Shown: positions 22,195-34,575 of the stretch, in pieces
How positions within the stretch are numbered: the first letter of the stretch is position 1
Layout: each line of letters begins with the position of its first letter
The notes under the pieces: generated by a model
Database searches by the model: none
Told to the model about the DNA's origin: nothing
The model's input: only the letters and a program-made list of their open reading frames with translations
Translations under genes and position numbers: made by a program
Origin: Erythrophleum ivorense
Taxonomy: Eukaryota; Streptophyta; Magnoliopsida; Fabales; Fabaceae
NCBI GenBank assembly: GCA_026724425.1
Contig: JAIUCV010001144.1
Location: 106,959-170,958 of the forward strand
Reading direction: 5' to 3'
DNA: 64,000 nt

Positions 22195-25040
22195 AAGTAG
22201 TACTAGTAATACTTCAATTACTCATGATTTGGTATTAAATTTTTGATACAATTGCTCAGATTTTTTTAAAATTTTATTAACATTATATAGACTTCTTATT
22301 TTCATATACACAACTCTCCCTCAAAATAAAATGTTAGTTTATAATCTAGTTCAATTTTAAATTATTTGACTAAAATACTCTCTAGGAATCTACATACATA
22401 TTTTTAAAATTAAAAAAAAATAGAGGGTATTTTGGTTAAAACATTTAAACTTGAACTAAAGTGAAAAGTAATTTTTTGTTTTACGTATATTTTAAAAAAT
22501 AAAGAAGAACCTTGTGTGTTTTTAATAAAATTCAAGGAATATCTGTATAGTTTATTCTAAATTTTTTAAAATCCAAACTTTGATACACAAAATCTTTTAA
22601 AGGGTAAAAGAGGGTCATAACTCACATAACCAAGAAAATTTTTGATTCATATATAATAAATTCCTTACCGTATATTTATAATTCTAATCTTTTAAGTTCT
22701 TGTTGTAATCCAAATAAAGGTGTAAGAAAATTAAAATAAAGAAAATATAATGAATAAAATTAAAGAAATGGAAAAGCTCTCTACTCTTTACTTGGATGCA
22801 AAAGAATATATAAATGATCAAAAATTTCAAAAGACATATGTTCAAAAAAAAATTTATATAATATATATGAAAAATAATTTTAACTTAATTTGAGTAAAAA
22901 TTTATTTTTATTCTTTAAAGGTAGTTTGATTTTGTTCTAATTTTATCATTTCAAAAATTGTAACTTGATACTAGCGCAGGAAATATTTTATGAGACTGGA
23001 ACAAACTCCAACTTTCAAATAATAAATTGATACAAAAAATGTTTGAGAGAATTAAATTAATATTAAAATAATCTTTGAAGCCTTGAAAGTATCACAAAAT
23101 AGAATTTTACTCTTTACGTTCTTCCACGTATAAAAAAAGGTTAAAAATATATTCTTTTTGTATGAAGATCAAAGTACATATTTTGATTCATTCATTTCCA
23201 GGAAATTCATGCACCGGGTGTATATATATTAAGCGATCAAAATTTGACCTGTACAGGCTATTAGGTATACGTTCATTTCATTCGGTGCACGCAAAAAAAA
23301 TTCTTTACTCTCTTCTTTATTATCTTTTTCATTCAAAAATAAATCTTATTTGTATATAAATTAAAGAAAAGAAAAAGAACGCAAAATCAGTTCTATATTT
23401 TGAAGAGAAATTATCATTTATGACGCTACCATAATTTGATGCTTTTGTGGTTTCTTTTTTCTTACCTTTAAGGTGCAAAAGTAGAGTAGAGAGATGTCTT
23501 GGTGATATTGCCACAAACGCTAGTGATCTCAAGGCAAAGAATATGGTGTGAGTATTGGGTGGAAAGCTCAAGGCGAAAAATACAGAGTGAATCTTGGGTG
23601 AAATGGAGAAATGGTTGTTTAAAGATAGAATGTGACATTGTTCTTTTGGAAGTGAAAGTTATAAAGAAGTGAAATAACAAATTAAAATATTCTTATTTTA
23701 ACTTTCATAAGGATAATTATATCATTATCCATTGTCTAATGACAACGAATTATTATTTATTTATTATTTATCTACTATATAGTTTCTAGTTTGCATAACA
23801 TGGATTTAAAAAATAACAAGGATTATCGATCGCTAGGATAGATAGAGTGAATTTTAAAAAAATCAAAATCAAAATTATGATTTTTGTTGCTTTTATATAT
23901 ATATATATATAATTAATATAAAATAATCAATTTTTTAAATGGAAAATAGATAAAAGTTTTAATTTTCAACACAAACTAAAAAATATTAAAATAAAATTTA
24001 AAAATACTTTTTAATAAGTTATATTTTTAATAAAAAATTAGTATTTTTAAAAAATTATTTTAATTATATTTTAACTTAAAAAATTTATGTATATTTACAT
24101 TGGGAAAGGCTGTGTCATTTCACTTCCTTATAACTCCATTACCACCGTGGCACCACCGCCTTATTCATAATAAAAGTAGAATTTGTGTTATTGGATTTCC
24201 TTATAATTCTAAAGCACTGCTGCTATAATATAGAACTGATTTTGTATTCTCTTTTTTTTGTATACAGACAAAATTTATTTTCAAATGAAAAAGATTCTGG
24301 AGAAGGAAATAAATGAATCAAAATATATACTTTCATCTTCAAAAGAAAAAAAATAATTTGTTGATTTTCATAACATATATGTACAAAGAATTTAAAGAGT
24401 AAAACTCTATTTCGTGGTACTTTCAAGGCTTCAAAGGTTTTCTCAATATCCATTTGATTTTCTCAAATATTTTATTGTATCATTTTGTTCTTGGAAGGTT
24501 CAAATTTATTTCAGTCCCACGGAATATTGCTGCGCTAGTATCATGTTCCAATTTTTGAAATGATGGAATCAGAACAAAATGGGGCAAAATAAATTTTAAC
24601 TCAAATTAAGCTAAATATAATTCTTCTTCATATATTATATGAATAAAAATTATTTGTTTTAAACATATATCTTTTGAAATTTTTGGTTATTTATAATTCT
24701 TTTGCATCCAAATGAATGTAGTAGAGAGCATTTCTATTCCTTAAATTTTAGTCTATTTTCATTTTTTTAATGTTTTCAAGCCTTTATTTTCATTAAAGTA
24801 AGAACTTAAAAGATTAGAATTATGAATATACATAATGTGAGGAACTTATGATATGTGAATTGAAATTTTATTGGTTTTGGCTACTAGAGCTATGACCCTC
24901 TTCTCCCTTTAAAAAGATCCGCCACTTATAGTAGGCTGATTATACAATTTTAAGTATGTATGTATATCAAAGTTTGGTTTTAGTAAATTTAATACCAAAT
25001 CATTTGCGTAATTGAACTATTCGGCACTAGTACTAGTTAT
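22195..25040. repeat. Large imperfect inverted repeat (second unit)
   Basis: The left arm, 22195-23397, is the reverse complement of the right arm, 24227-25040, with a loop of ~830 bp. Blocks pair in consistent order: tagaactgattttg next to the loop; ttattttcaaatgaaaaagat; tatcttttgaaatttttg; tgcatccaa; aagaacttaaaagattagaat; tatgaccctctt; atcaaagtttgg; taataccaaatcat; and tactagt at the outside. The left arm is longer because of two insertions: a ~330-bp foldback at 22255-22575 and ~100 bp near 23205-23305 bounded by gcaccgg / cggtgc. The RNase H ORF begins only ~80 bp outside the left arm. Confidence 0.82.
22255..22575. mobile_element. Small foldback element in the left arm (second unit)
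   Basis: Counterpart of 18040-18360. Loosely inverted halves (ctagttcaattttaaattatttgac against the reverse of gttaaaacatttaaacttgaacta) are absent from the right arm of the inverted repeat. Boundaries are approximate. Confidence 0.45.
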
Positions 25041-27949
25041 AATGTACTTTACAGACAATTGATTCCTTGGTTTATATAGTTTATCTAAATTTTTAATTTT
25101 ATTTCTTATAATTTGTTTTAAAAAAAACTGAAATTAAAAGTGAGCAGGTGCTGCCAAATTCAAAATTGGACGGGTTGCCCTGTCTCTATTAAATAAGTAA
25201 TTATGATCCTTGCATGAAGATGAAGCACAAGGGAATCACCAAACCGGCCCTTAATGGGTACTTGGTGTTGGATTTATGCTCCTTCATCAATCTCCATTAT
25301 TTTTTTGGGCATTTTTTTTTTTATATTTATAAGGTGGCTATAATTTGTCAATTTATGAGAGATAGAAGATTCAATTTTGTTGATGATAGATTAAACTTTT
25401 TGTCTGGCAAGTTTTTAAGGGGCTTCCTGGTTCAAAATAGTTAAACATTCCTATACGTGCTCACCACACGGAACTTCTCATTGGTCCAAAAACTCTCTTG
25501 ATTTGTTTGTAGGCTCATACTATTTTGATTTTCTAATTTGCTAGAAGTGCTATAACTAGAGGTAATAGATTTATACTTGTGCTATTGCTTTGTGCAATCT
25601 CAAGATACATTTCTTGAATATGAGTTGTATTGTTCTTGAATATTAAAATAATTTGTATGTAGATGGTTGCATGTATTTTGTATTTTTGCTTTTATGCGGT
25701 ATAAGAGCCAATTGCCTCTACCTAGTGTCATTTTGCATGCTTCTTTGCTATTTTCATGTACTATTCAAAATTTTGTCATGTTTGTCATAGTAAATAACTG
25801 TTTTTGCGTTAATTTGGCATGTTATATAATTGTTATATGGATTTTATGATACATATATATTATTTTATATGTTAAGAAAATGTCTAAAAAAATTCTTGGA
25901 AATATTGGTCAAAAAAATCGCATTTCTATTCTGTTGCAATAAGTAATTTGTGAAAATATTTTACCCATTTTAACTCCAAAAATTAATTTCTCATGATTTT
26001 TTTAAATGAATTTTGGCTTTTGGAAGTTCGAAAAAGGCAGGTCGTGGTATGACCGAAAGTTAGGAACGAATTAAATGACAAGTCGTTTTGGCATTGACCA
26101 AAATGTTGATGTTACTATAGGCTGCGTTTTGGACCATTATGAAACGACTTGTAGTTCGCTTTTAAAAAAGCAGATTTTGAGAAGCTTGAAACTTGCGTTT
26201 CATTAAAGGATGGTGATGGGCTAGGCTTGTTTTATTTGGCGACGTTCTGGACCTTCCTATTATGGGATGCGTGCAAAGTACAAAATAATCATAAAAAGGG
26301 GAATGGACCTATGAGGTTTTGGGCATTTTTGTCAGAAAATGTTATTTTGGGCAAAAATTCTAGGCCCTGGCAAAAATGGATTATAGGCTTTTTTTGAATA
26401 TTTTATCAATTTTTGGGTGAAGAAATTATTGAAGGCCTATTTTTGGTTTTTTATAAATTTTTTGACAAAAATTGTTCCCTTTTGAATAGAATTAATTTTG
26501 GTCATTTTGGGCCTTTGTTTTTTTGTTAGTTTTGTCATAATATTGGAAGCCTAGATCATATTTTTGGCCTAAAAAATTTATATAATTTATTTTTGGTACC
26601 ATTTAATTATGTCTAATTTTTGAAAAATTCCGGCATTCTTGGGTACATTTATAATATTTCAAGAGAGAATTTTTAATTATTTAGTCGCATTTAGTTTTAG
26701 TTAATTAATTAATTTTTTTTCTCTTACAAATTAATAATTCTTTAGGTATATATATTTATTTGAGTGCATGTAATGAAATTATATGTCTTGTGATTAGTAT
26801 ATCTAATTTAGGAGTAATCACAATATTTTTATATTGTAAATATGCACATTTAGTAGTAATTAGTATATCATTATTGGTTTTTTTTTTAAATTTTAGTCAT
26901 TTGTGCTCCTTGTGTCAGTTATGAGAAATGTGAATTTCTTAAATTGATTTTTTTATGATCTTATTTTTTTATTTTATCTAAATATTTAATTTGTGTGGTA
27001 AGTGGGATAGTGGCTTAGGAAAAGGGCACATTATTAGCATTTTGATTCCCAAACAATCTCTATAAGAATTAATTATTATATTTCTATTTTCTTCTATTAT
27101 TTTACGTGTGTACGTAAGCATTTGAGAGGGAGAAATCTTGAATAATCCCTATAACTGTGCAGGAGTGATCTTCATTTGAAATTTTGCATCAATGTTTCTC
27201 TATTTGTCTAATTTGATATATAAAATTTTTTTTATTTCTAGTGCTCATTTGGTTGGTCAAATTTATTAATTTTTAAGTAATGGTTAGAAGGTCTTGTTTC
27301 TGTCAACTTTTAGCTTAAGAGTAAAGTTTGATGAATTTTCTGTACCAATATAGATGTGATCTAGTTTTGAAAATTTTATATATTATTAGTGTATATGTTT
27401 ACTATGTCCATAAATTTTTGTTAATTTTTGAATTCATTTGGCAAGGTAAATATAGACATTTTGTTAGGTTGTTCAATTTTGCTGTTTTCAGATTTAAATA
27501 TTTTATTTTATTGAATTTTCTGTACTAATTGGTGGGGAGTTTAATTCTGATATTTGGCATGGTTGTTCATTTGTATGTCTTCAATTGAGAAAAATTGGCT
27601 TGAGGTTTTGTACACATTTGCTATAAATTTTTGTTCATACATTATACATAGTCAAATAATATTTCAAAATTGCCCAACTCAATTTTTCCTAACTTCGTAG
27701 ACATATATGAAGGCATGGATTTGATGTATGATTTAACTCTTCAAAATTGGCGATAGTATTATGCTTTATTAAATGCATATTTACTTAAATTTTTCTTTTT
27801 TTATGAAGATGTTTGTGAACTGCACACACTTCATACTCTTTAAGGCGTGTATCAACTAGTTAGGCCTTAAGGAATGGTTATGTTTTTTATTTTGGAATAT
27901 TTTGTAAACAACTTGTAGGTAGTGTTTTTTAATTTTAGATATTTAGCTA

Positions 27950-28964
27950 AACATTATGCACAACTTTTAGTGTTCCTTTTTTTTTTTGTATAGATATGAC
28001 AAATCTGCTAATTGCATTTTCTTTAACAATTATATTACATATATGATTTGATTTAGTGATGATTTATAATGCTAAAAAATAATTATATATTCCAAAAAAA
28101 ATTTAGGCATGCATTTAATATAAGTATAAATGCATAAAAAAGTGCATAAAAAAATAATAGGTCGTTAAACGCAAATTAAGTGCCAATAAATCGTGGTGGT
28201 CAAATTCTAGCGGGTAACATAATTGTTGTTAATTTCAACAACACTCCGTGGCAATTTTTGATGTGATTGTTTTAACTAACTTTTTAAGATTGTTTCTGGC
28301 GATCAACAGCCACAGGAAAAAGACACGTAAATCACAGCAAAACACACATATTAACTACCTTGTAGTTCCATTTGTGGTTGGTGATAACTGTTACAAAATG
28401 CATTCTAGTTGCGGCTATCAATTATCGATGGTTATTCTTGTGGTCGAACATTATGCACAACTTCTAATTTTTTTTATTTTATAAAAATGACAAATATATT
28501 AATTGTATCTTCTTTAACAATTATATTAAATATATAATTTGATTTAGTGATGGTTTATAATGCTAAAAATGATTCTAATAATTTATAATTAGGTATGCAT
28601 CTAATATAAATATATATTCCAAAAGAAAATTAGGCATGCATTTAATATAAATATATATGCACAAAAAAGTAATAGGTGGCCAAATACAAACTAAATGCAC
28701 TAATAAATCATGGTGGTCAAATTCCAGGTGTTAACACAACCTCGCTAATTTCAACATCACTTTGTGGCGATTTTCGATGTGATTATTATAACTAGCTTTC
28801 TTGGATTGTTTCTGGTGATCAATAGCCGTCGGAAAAGGACACGTAAATCACAGCAAAACACACATATTAACTAACTTGTGCGCTCCATTTGTGGCAGCTG
28901 ATAACTATTGCAAAACGCATTCTAACCACAGATATCAATTATCTATGGTTATTCTCATGGTCAA
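27950..28964. repeat. Two-unit tandem duplication of ~500 bp (copy 2)
   Basis: Units 27950-28446 and 28447-28964 correspond to 3734-5045. Unit 2 shows the empty MITE site (acacatattaac), which confirms the copy 1 insertion. Confidence 0.9.
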
Positions 28965-30287
28965 AGAATAATTGCTGCTAATTGAGTATTCATAGTTATA
29001 ACAAAAACTTAATATCCAAAATATTCATATGCACGAAGATATTACCTAAGAAGCTCGATTCAATGGATATGCAACTAGCCAAAAAAAAAATTGAAAGATT
29101 TAAAATAAGAAAAAAATAAAAAATGTATTATACTTTGTAATTTACTCGTTGTGAAAGTTAATAACGGTTCCTTCCACACCAATAGCCATTAAACTTTTAT
29201 ATGGGAAATGCCCAAAGACGTACTTATAACAAATGGTTGTTACAATCCATTTAGATTCAAAAGAGCAAAATTTAACTCTCAAAGTTCCATTTCATTCTAT
29301 CAATTAACCTATCGTAATTCAAATTCTATTTTTATCTTGGCTAACACCTAATCCCTTATTCAAGCTAACTTAATGTACTTACTACCAATTAAATTTCTAG
29401 TTTTTAATATTACTTGGTCTTTATAGTCTTACTTAATTCACTTCTTCAATCAATTAATTAACCTTTTGCCCATGTAAATCCTACTTAGTCAATTGGTTCC
29501 TATTGGTTTATTTCCTATTGAATTATTGTTCTCACTTAGTGTTTGATTTATTATTGCTATTTTACTCCTAGTTAACATCCTAAATTGAATGCTATCTTAT
29601 CTTAAAAGCGCATTAATGTCTTATTGAAAAATTGGAATTGGTACCTTGCAGTTGTCTCAATCCACCAACATAGCCTAAGGGACCATAAAAGCCACACACA
29701 TGGTTGACACTACACAAAGACAATGTAGCAACAAACTTCTAAAAGTTAAGCATTGAAATTTTTTTAAGAAAAATGAACAAAGAAAAGTTTGGGCCACTTA
29801 ACATTGGAAAGAGAATTAAAAGAGGTAAATTTTACTATGTAGTAAAGAATTTCACACCACAGCTCTCCTACGGATCTATTACTCTCGATCCATGATTTGA
29901 GCCTCTTGCACAAATAAATAAGAGGTTGAGTGGCCAAATCTACAGCAAGTGAGAGAAACAAAACAAAAAGGTGCATATCAACTGAACAGAAGACAACACC
30001 GCAGTAAAAGAATTCAATTCCTCCAAATGAATGGATATGAATGACCAAGCTCGAAAAATACAAAGTGATACAAATGAACAAACTTCACCCAAGTAGAGAG
30101 GGAAGATTTATGCAAATTTGGGCAAGAAGTAAAAATTGAAACCAAAAGGAACCTTCAAGATATTGGAAATGGAGGGTTTCACAAATGGTGCAAGGGAGCA
30201 AGGCTTCGGGTAGGTGGGTATGTGTGATATCCAGCGTGCAACGGAGGAGGTGTGCTAAACTAAAATAGAGAAAGAGAACAAGTACCC

Positions 30288-30613
30288 TTAGGGCTAGTTT
30301 GATTCTGTTTCTGTTTTAATATTTTCAAAACAGATGTTTTTTAGAACAAATTTTAAGAACAAAAAATATTAAAAAATCTATTTGAATCATTATTTTGAAA
30401 AATAGTTATTTTCTGTTTTTTTTTTCTGATTCTATAAAATAAAAGTTACAAAACATCTAAAAGATGTTCTGATTTTTTTGTTTCCAAAAACAAAATTATG
30501 TTTTTTTTTACAAAACACTTTATTAAAAACACATTATCAAATAAGTTTTTTTTTAATTTTTTGTTCTTAAAAACAAAAAAATGTTTTGGAAACAAAAAAT
30601 CAAACAGGCCTTT
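30288..30613. mobile_element. hAT-type foldback element (copy 2)
   Basis: Same element as 6374-6703. The ends are ttagggctagttt and aaacaggccttta, and the interior is a long ctgttttt / aaaacag foldback. It is somewhat more diverged from copy 1 than its flanks because of homopolymer indels. Confidence 0.6.
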
Positions 30614-31068
30614 AATCTCTCTCTCACTTAGCTCATGATCTATAAGGGATGGTTGGACGATGAATAGAAGAGTGAATCAAAGAAGTTCTTTGAACTAAAA
30701 GGTGAATTCACAGGAGAGGAGAAGAAATCTGTCAGTGTATAGAGGAAGCTTCTAGTCTTAAATTTAGATGGAGGCATGTGTTGTTGTGTTAGGAAAAGGA
30801 GAAAAAAAATCTTAGGGGGAACTTATGAGAAATTAGAAGAAAGCATAAGTCTTGAAAAGCAAGGTTTTTGAAAATTATCCTATAACCCCTATTACTTAAG
30901 TCTAAAAAAAGAAATAAATTTAGCAAAAATAGCTTCACTTGGGTTATGGGATTGAGAATGCAAAGTTCCACCAACTAAAGCTATAACATTCTTAAGTTTT
31001 TAATTACTTGTTTTAATTGATTATCATTGTTTGAGATTTTTAATTATTTAAATTCTAGATTCTAATAC

Positions 31069-31070
<2 letters not shown>

Positions 31071-31100
<30 letters not shown>

Positions 31101-31112
31101 GTTGTTGTTGTT
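31071..31112. repeat. ATT/GTT microsatellite (copy 2)
   Basis: ATT repeated about ten times followed by GTT four times. Copy 1 has about three ATT and seven GTT at 7169-7198, so the two tracts changed length in opposite directions after duplication. Confidence 0.9.
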
Positions 31113-32045
31113 AATGTAGGAAGTGATTGTGCTTTACCCTTTGGGTTAAGAATCAATGTGCCTGAGATTAGTTAGCCAGCTAGAATATAGATACATGTGT
31201 AAATCAATTAGTCAAATTTAGGCACCAAATTTTTTAAGGAGGGGAGAATTTAATAACATAAGAAAATAGAAAATAGGATTTAATGGAGAATTAGGCAAAC
31301 AAGTAAAGAAAAAAAAGTTAACATTTATTGAAAGCAGCTTAAGACAAATTTAAGGTCGTAGCACCATTAGTCATTAACTAAGACTTGTATTAAGTGGCGC
31401 TTCAATTTGAACCAGCCATGGCTCTCCATCTATTTTAATTTTTTTTAGATTTTAACTTATAAAATATGCAAATTGCCCTAAAGGTCTTAGATATTTTTGT
31501 TGAAGCATCTAATTCATTAGTGTTGCCCTATATCTCACAAACAACTCAAAGCTTCCTTAACCTTCCCATTGACTTGCCATCCATAATGTCCATTAAAGTC
31601 CAACTGGCATTGTTCTTCTCCAACTTTTGAAACTTTCCCCTTTTAGTGTCATTTCTATGGTTGCTCAACTCTGTTCTTTTGTTCCCTTATCAGTTTGTCC
31701 CCTTCATTATTGCCTCACCCTTCTTCTTCTTCTTTTTTTCATTAAGTGTGATAATTACATCTAGAGGAGGGAGGTGAATAGGTGTGATAAGCATTATAAT
31801 TAAATATAGCAAATTTTTGCACATAATAAACTTAGAGTGACTTAATATAAAAGTGAATTGCACATCAAACTAAGATGGAGGAAGTTGACACAAAAGTAAA
31901 AGAGCTTCTAAAATAAAAATTAAAGATCCTTAAAACAAAAAAGTTGAGAAGACTCTAAAACAAAAGGTTAAGGAGCCTCCAAAATAGAAGGTTGAGGTCA
32001 TTCAAAAAGTTGAGTTTACTCGAAAGTTGAGTTTATTCAATAGTT

Positions 32046-32181
32046 GAGTTCAACCAAAAGTAGTATTCACTTAAGAGTTTTCACCTAAAAGTTGAGTTCA
32101 CTTAAAAGATTGAGAGTTCAACCAAAAGTAGTATTCACTCAAGAGTTTTCACTCAAAAGTTGAGTTCACTTAAAAGATTGA
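32046..32181. repeat. 68-bp tandem duplication, only in copy 2
   Basis: Two adjacent 68-bp units start gagttcaaccaaaagtagta; copy 1 has one. They lie in the field of degenerate aagttgagtt units, so slippage or unequal exchange is the likely cause. A GA tract follows at 32275-32286 (six repeats, against thirteen in copy 1). Confidence 0.9.
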
Positions 32182-33739
32182 GTTCATTCAAGTTGAGTTT
32201 ATTCAAATGTTGATTTTACTCAAAAAGTTGAATTAACTTAAAAATAATGCACAAAGCAAGGAGTTTTAAGGAAAGAGAGAGAGAGAATACAACCAAATTT
32301 ATCTTGGTATAACTCTTATGGCCTATGTGCAATCCCCTTGAAATGTAAGAGATTTTCTTTAATCACTCTTCAATAATTACAATAGAGATGGTTTTAGCAC
32401 ACTTACCACCAACACAATTTTTTGTAACTCACCTTAAATTAATATAGCACTTGTATTTTGCACAAACTTATCTAAAACTCTTTTTCTCAAGGATTTTTCA
32501 CTAAGTTCATCTTAAACATTTTTTATAGAATGATATGATGATAAATTTAAAACTTTTATAAAAAAAGGAATTATAATTAGCTTACTTTTTCTAAAAATCT
32601 GTTAAACTACATAAAATCAAACACTAAGTTTAGAAAATGAAATTAAGAGAGAGAGAACTACACTATATTTTTCTTTTCTTTTTTGCTTTTTTCACATTTT
32701 GCTTCTATCTCTGTCTTTTTTTTCCCCTTCTTTTCCCCAATTTGTAAAAGCCTAAAAAATATAACCATTAAGAAAGTAAATTTTGAAAATAGTCGTTGCA
32801 AAAGACAATGAATTTTATCACATGAGACATGGTTGTAAAGGCAATAATGAATTCATACTTTTGGCTTACAGATCATGCTCCTTTTATATTGTTTTAATAA
32901 TGCATGGGGTAGATGGAGAAGAGTGTCTTTTTTATTCAAGCTTTTCTCTTTGTCATTAAATGCTCATTAATGCATTTAGACTTGTGAAGGAGAAAAAGAA
33001 AAAAAAAGGCTTTTAAAAAGTTATGCACAACTTTTCATAAATATTGCACATATTTCATTGATGTAAAGAGAATATAATATTACATTGAAAATACTTTGCT
33101 ATTTGCTAAAAGCATGTCATGTTTTCCACAAATATATATAAACTTTGCTTTGGCAATAGTGCTACATTTTTCAAAGGTCATGACTAATATTATATTATAA
33201 TAGAATATTGTATATTTAAAAATCATTCCCTTTAGCATTTCATGTTTTTAAACTCAATCAAATATAAAATTTTATTTTGTTATAAAGTAAATCAATAAAA
33301 CCCAATTAAGATAATGCACAACTTAAATAATTCAAATAATTTGGCCCAAACAAATTTATAAGTTCAATCAAAATAATGCTTTATTTTATTTTTTTATTTG
33401 AATACTTATTATTGCCTACAAAAATAAATTTAATGACTTTTAATGTAATAAAGTAATAAAAACAATATTTAATTATATTCAACTTAATGATTTTATAAAA
33501 TTATTTTAAGAGTTTTTTTATTATGAAAATAATTTAAGGTTATGTCAAAACTTTAGGGCCAACAAAGTGCTAGTTCTTCTAAGCTAGAAAATGTGAAAGA
33601 GAGTGAACTAAGAATGGAATAGCATTTGAGAGATGAGGGAAGCAAAAATTTTAGAAAGCTAAAAATAAGAATTAAATAGTAATTGAGAGATGAGGGAACC
33701 AAAAATTTGAGAAAGCTAAAAAAGAGAGGGGGAGCAGGC

Positions 33740-34575
33740 TGAAGGAGATGGACTAGTTAGGTGGATTAGAGTTATAAATTTGAAATCCATTAAAATTGGT
33801 CTCTATGATTACTAATTCGAAAATCGAGTTTATGTTGTTGCTTCACCTATTGGATTATGATGATTTTGAATTTATAATTTATTCTAATATTGGAGAACAA
33901 TAATGATTCACAATTGTTTCAATGATGAGTTTCGATGAAAGACCTCATTATGTTTGCCATTTCGAACTATGATAATACTTTGATTGGAATTTTCTTAATG
34001 TTTTGAACATGTTTATTAGAAAGTGATTTTTTTTTGTGTGAAAGTTGTTTAGTTCAAAACCTTGTAGCTAACAATAGTAGTTGCTAACCTTAATGCATCT
34101 CAATTCAAAACCTAACTAGTAAAGGTGTTGCTAACCCTGTGTGTCAGGCACTACACGTGAATTGGTTTTGATTATTGTGAGTTGTGTGTTTTACATCTGT
34201 AGTTACTTATCGTCGCGAGCTATGTGCTTTATATTTATAATTTTGATAGGTTCTCTTTAGATGCTTGTTACCTTTATCTGTTAAATGATAATATTTAATT
34301 TCGTTCATTATACTACATGTTATTTGATCTTCTAATGTGATTTTAAGCATACTGTGATATTATACTATTTGTTTAATCATAACTTTTATTTCAAGTTGTG
34401 AAATGACGACAGGAACTCTTCATTGTTTATTTGTTTATGGTAAAGCCTTTATTTTCCGAAAACTCCTATATCGATGGCTTGTCCCTTCTTGGTGTAATAG
34501 TATTATTTGCTCACTAAGTGTCATTACTCATCCTTTTAATATTTTTTATAGGTGGCAAATTATAGGATCAATCAT
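33740..34575. repeat. Degenerate LTR-derived block (copy 2)
   Basis: Counterpart of 9780-10620. It keeps the blocks ccttgtagctaaca, ctaactagtaaaggtgttgctaaccc and ggttctctttagatgc that match the solo LTR at 60842-63329. Confidence 0.65.

Larger units (their letters stand above)
21397..24199. repeat. Start of the second array unit, joined to copy 2
   Basis: This stretch holds the second RNase H ORF, the left arm of the inverted repeat and the loop. It aligns with 17188-19725. It runs without a break into the large copy 2 segment at 24200, which shows that the RNase H + inverted-repeat module is the natural left end of the large unit. Confidence 0.9.

Noticed and set aside
29764..30081. 105-codon minus-strand ORF in copy 2
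   Set aside because: One-base indels break the same frame in copy 1, and no domain is recognisable.
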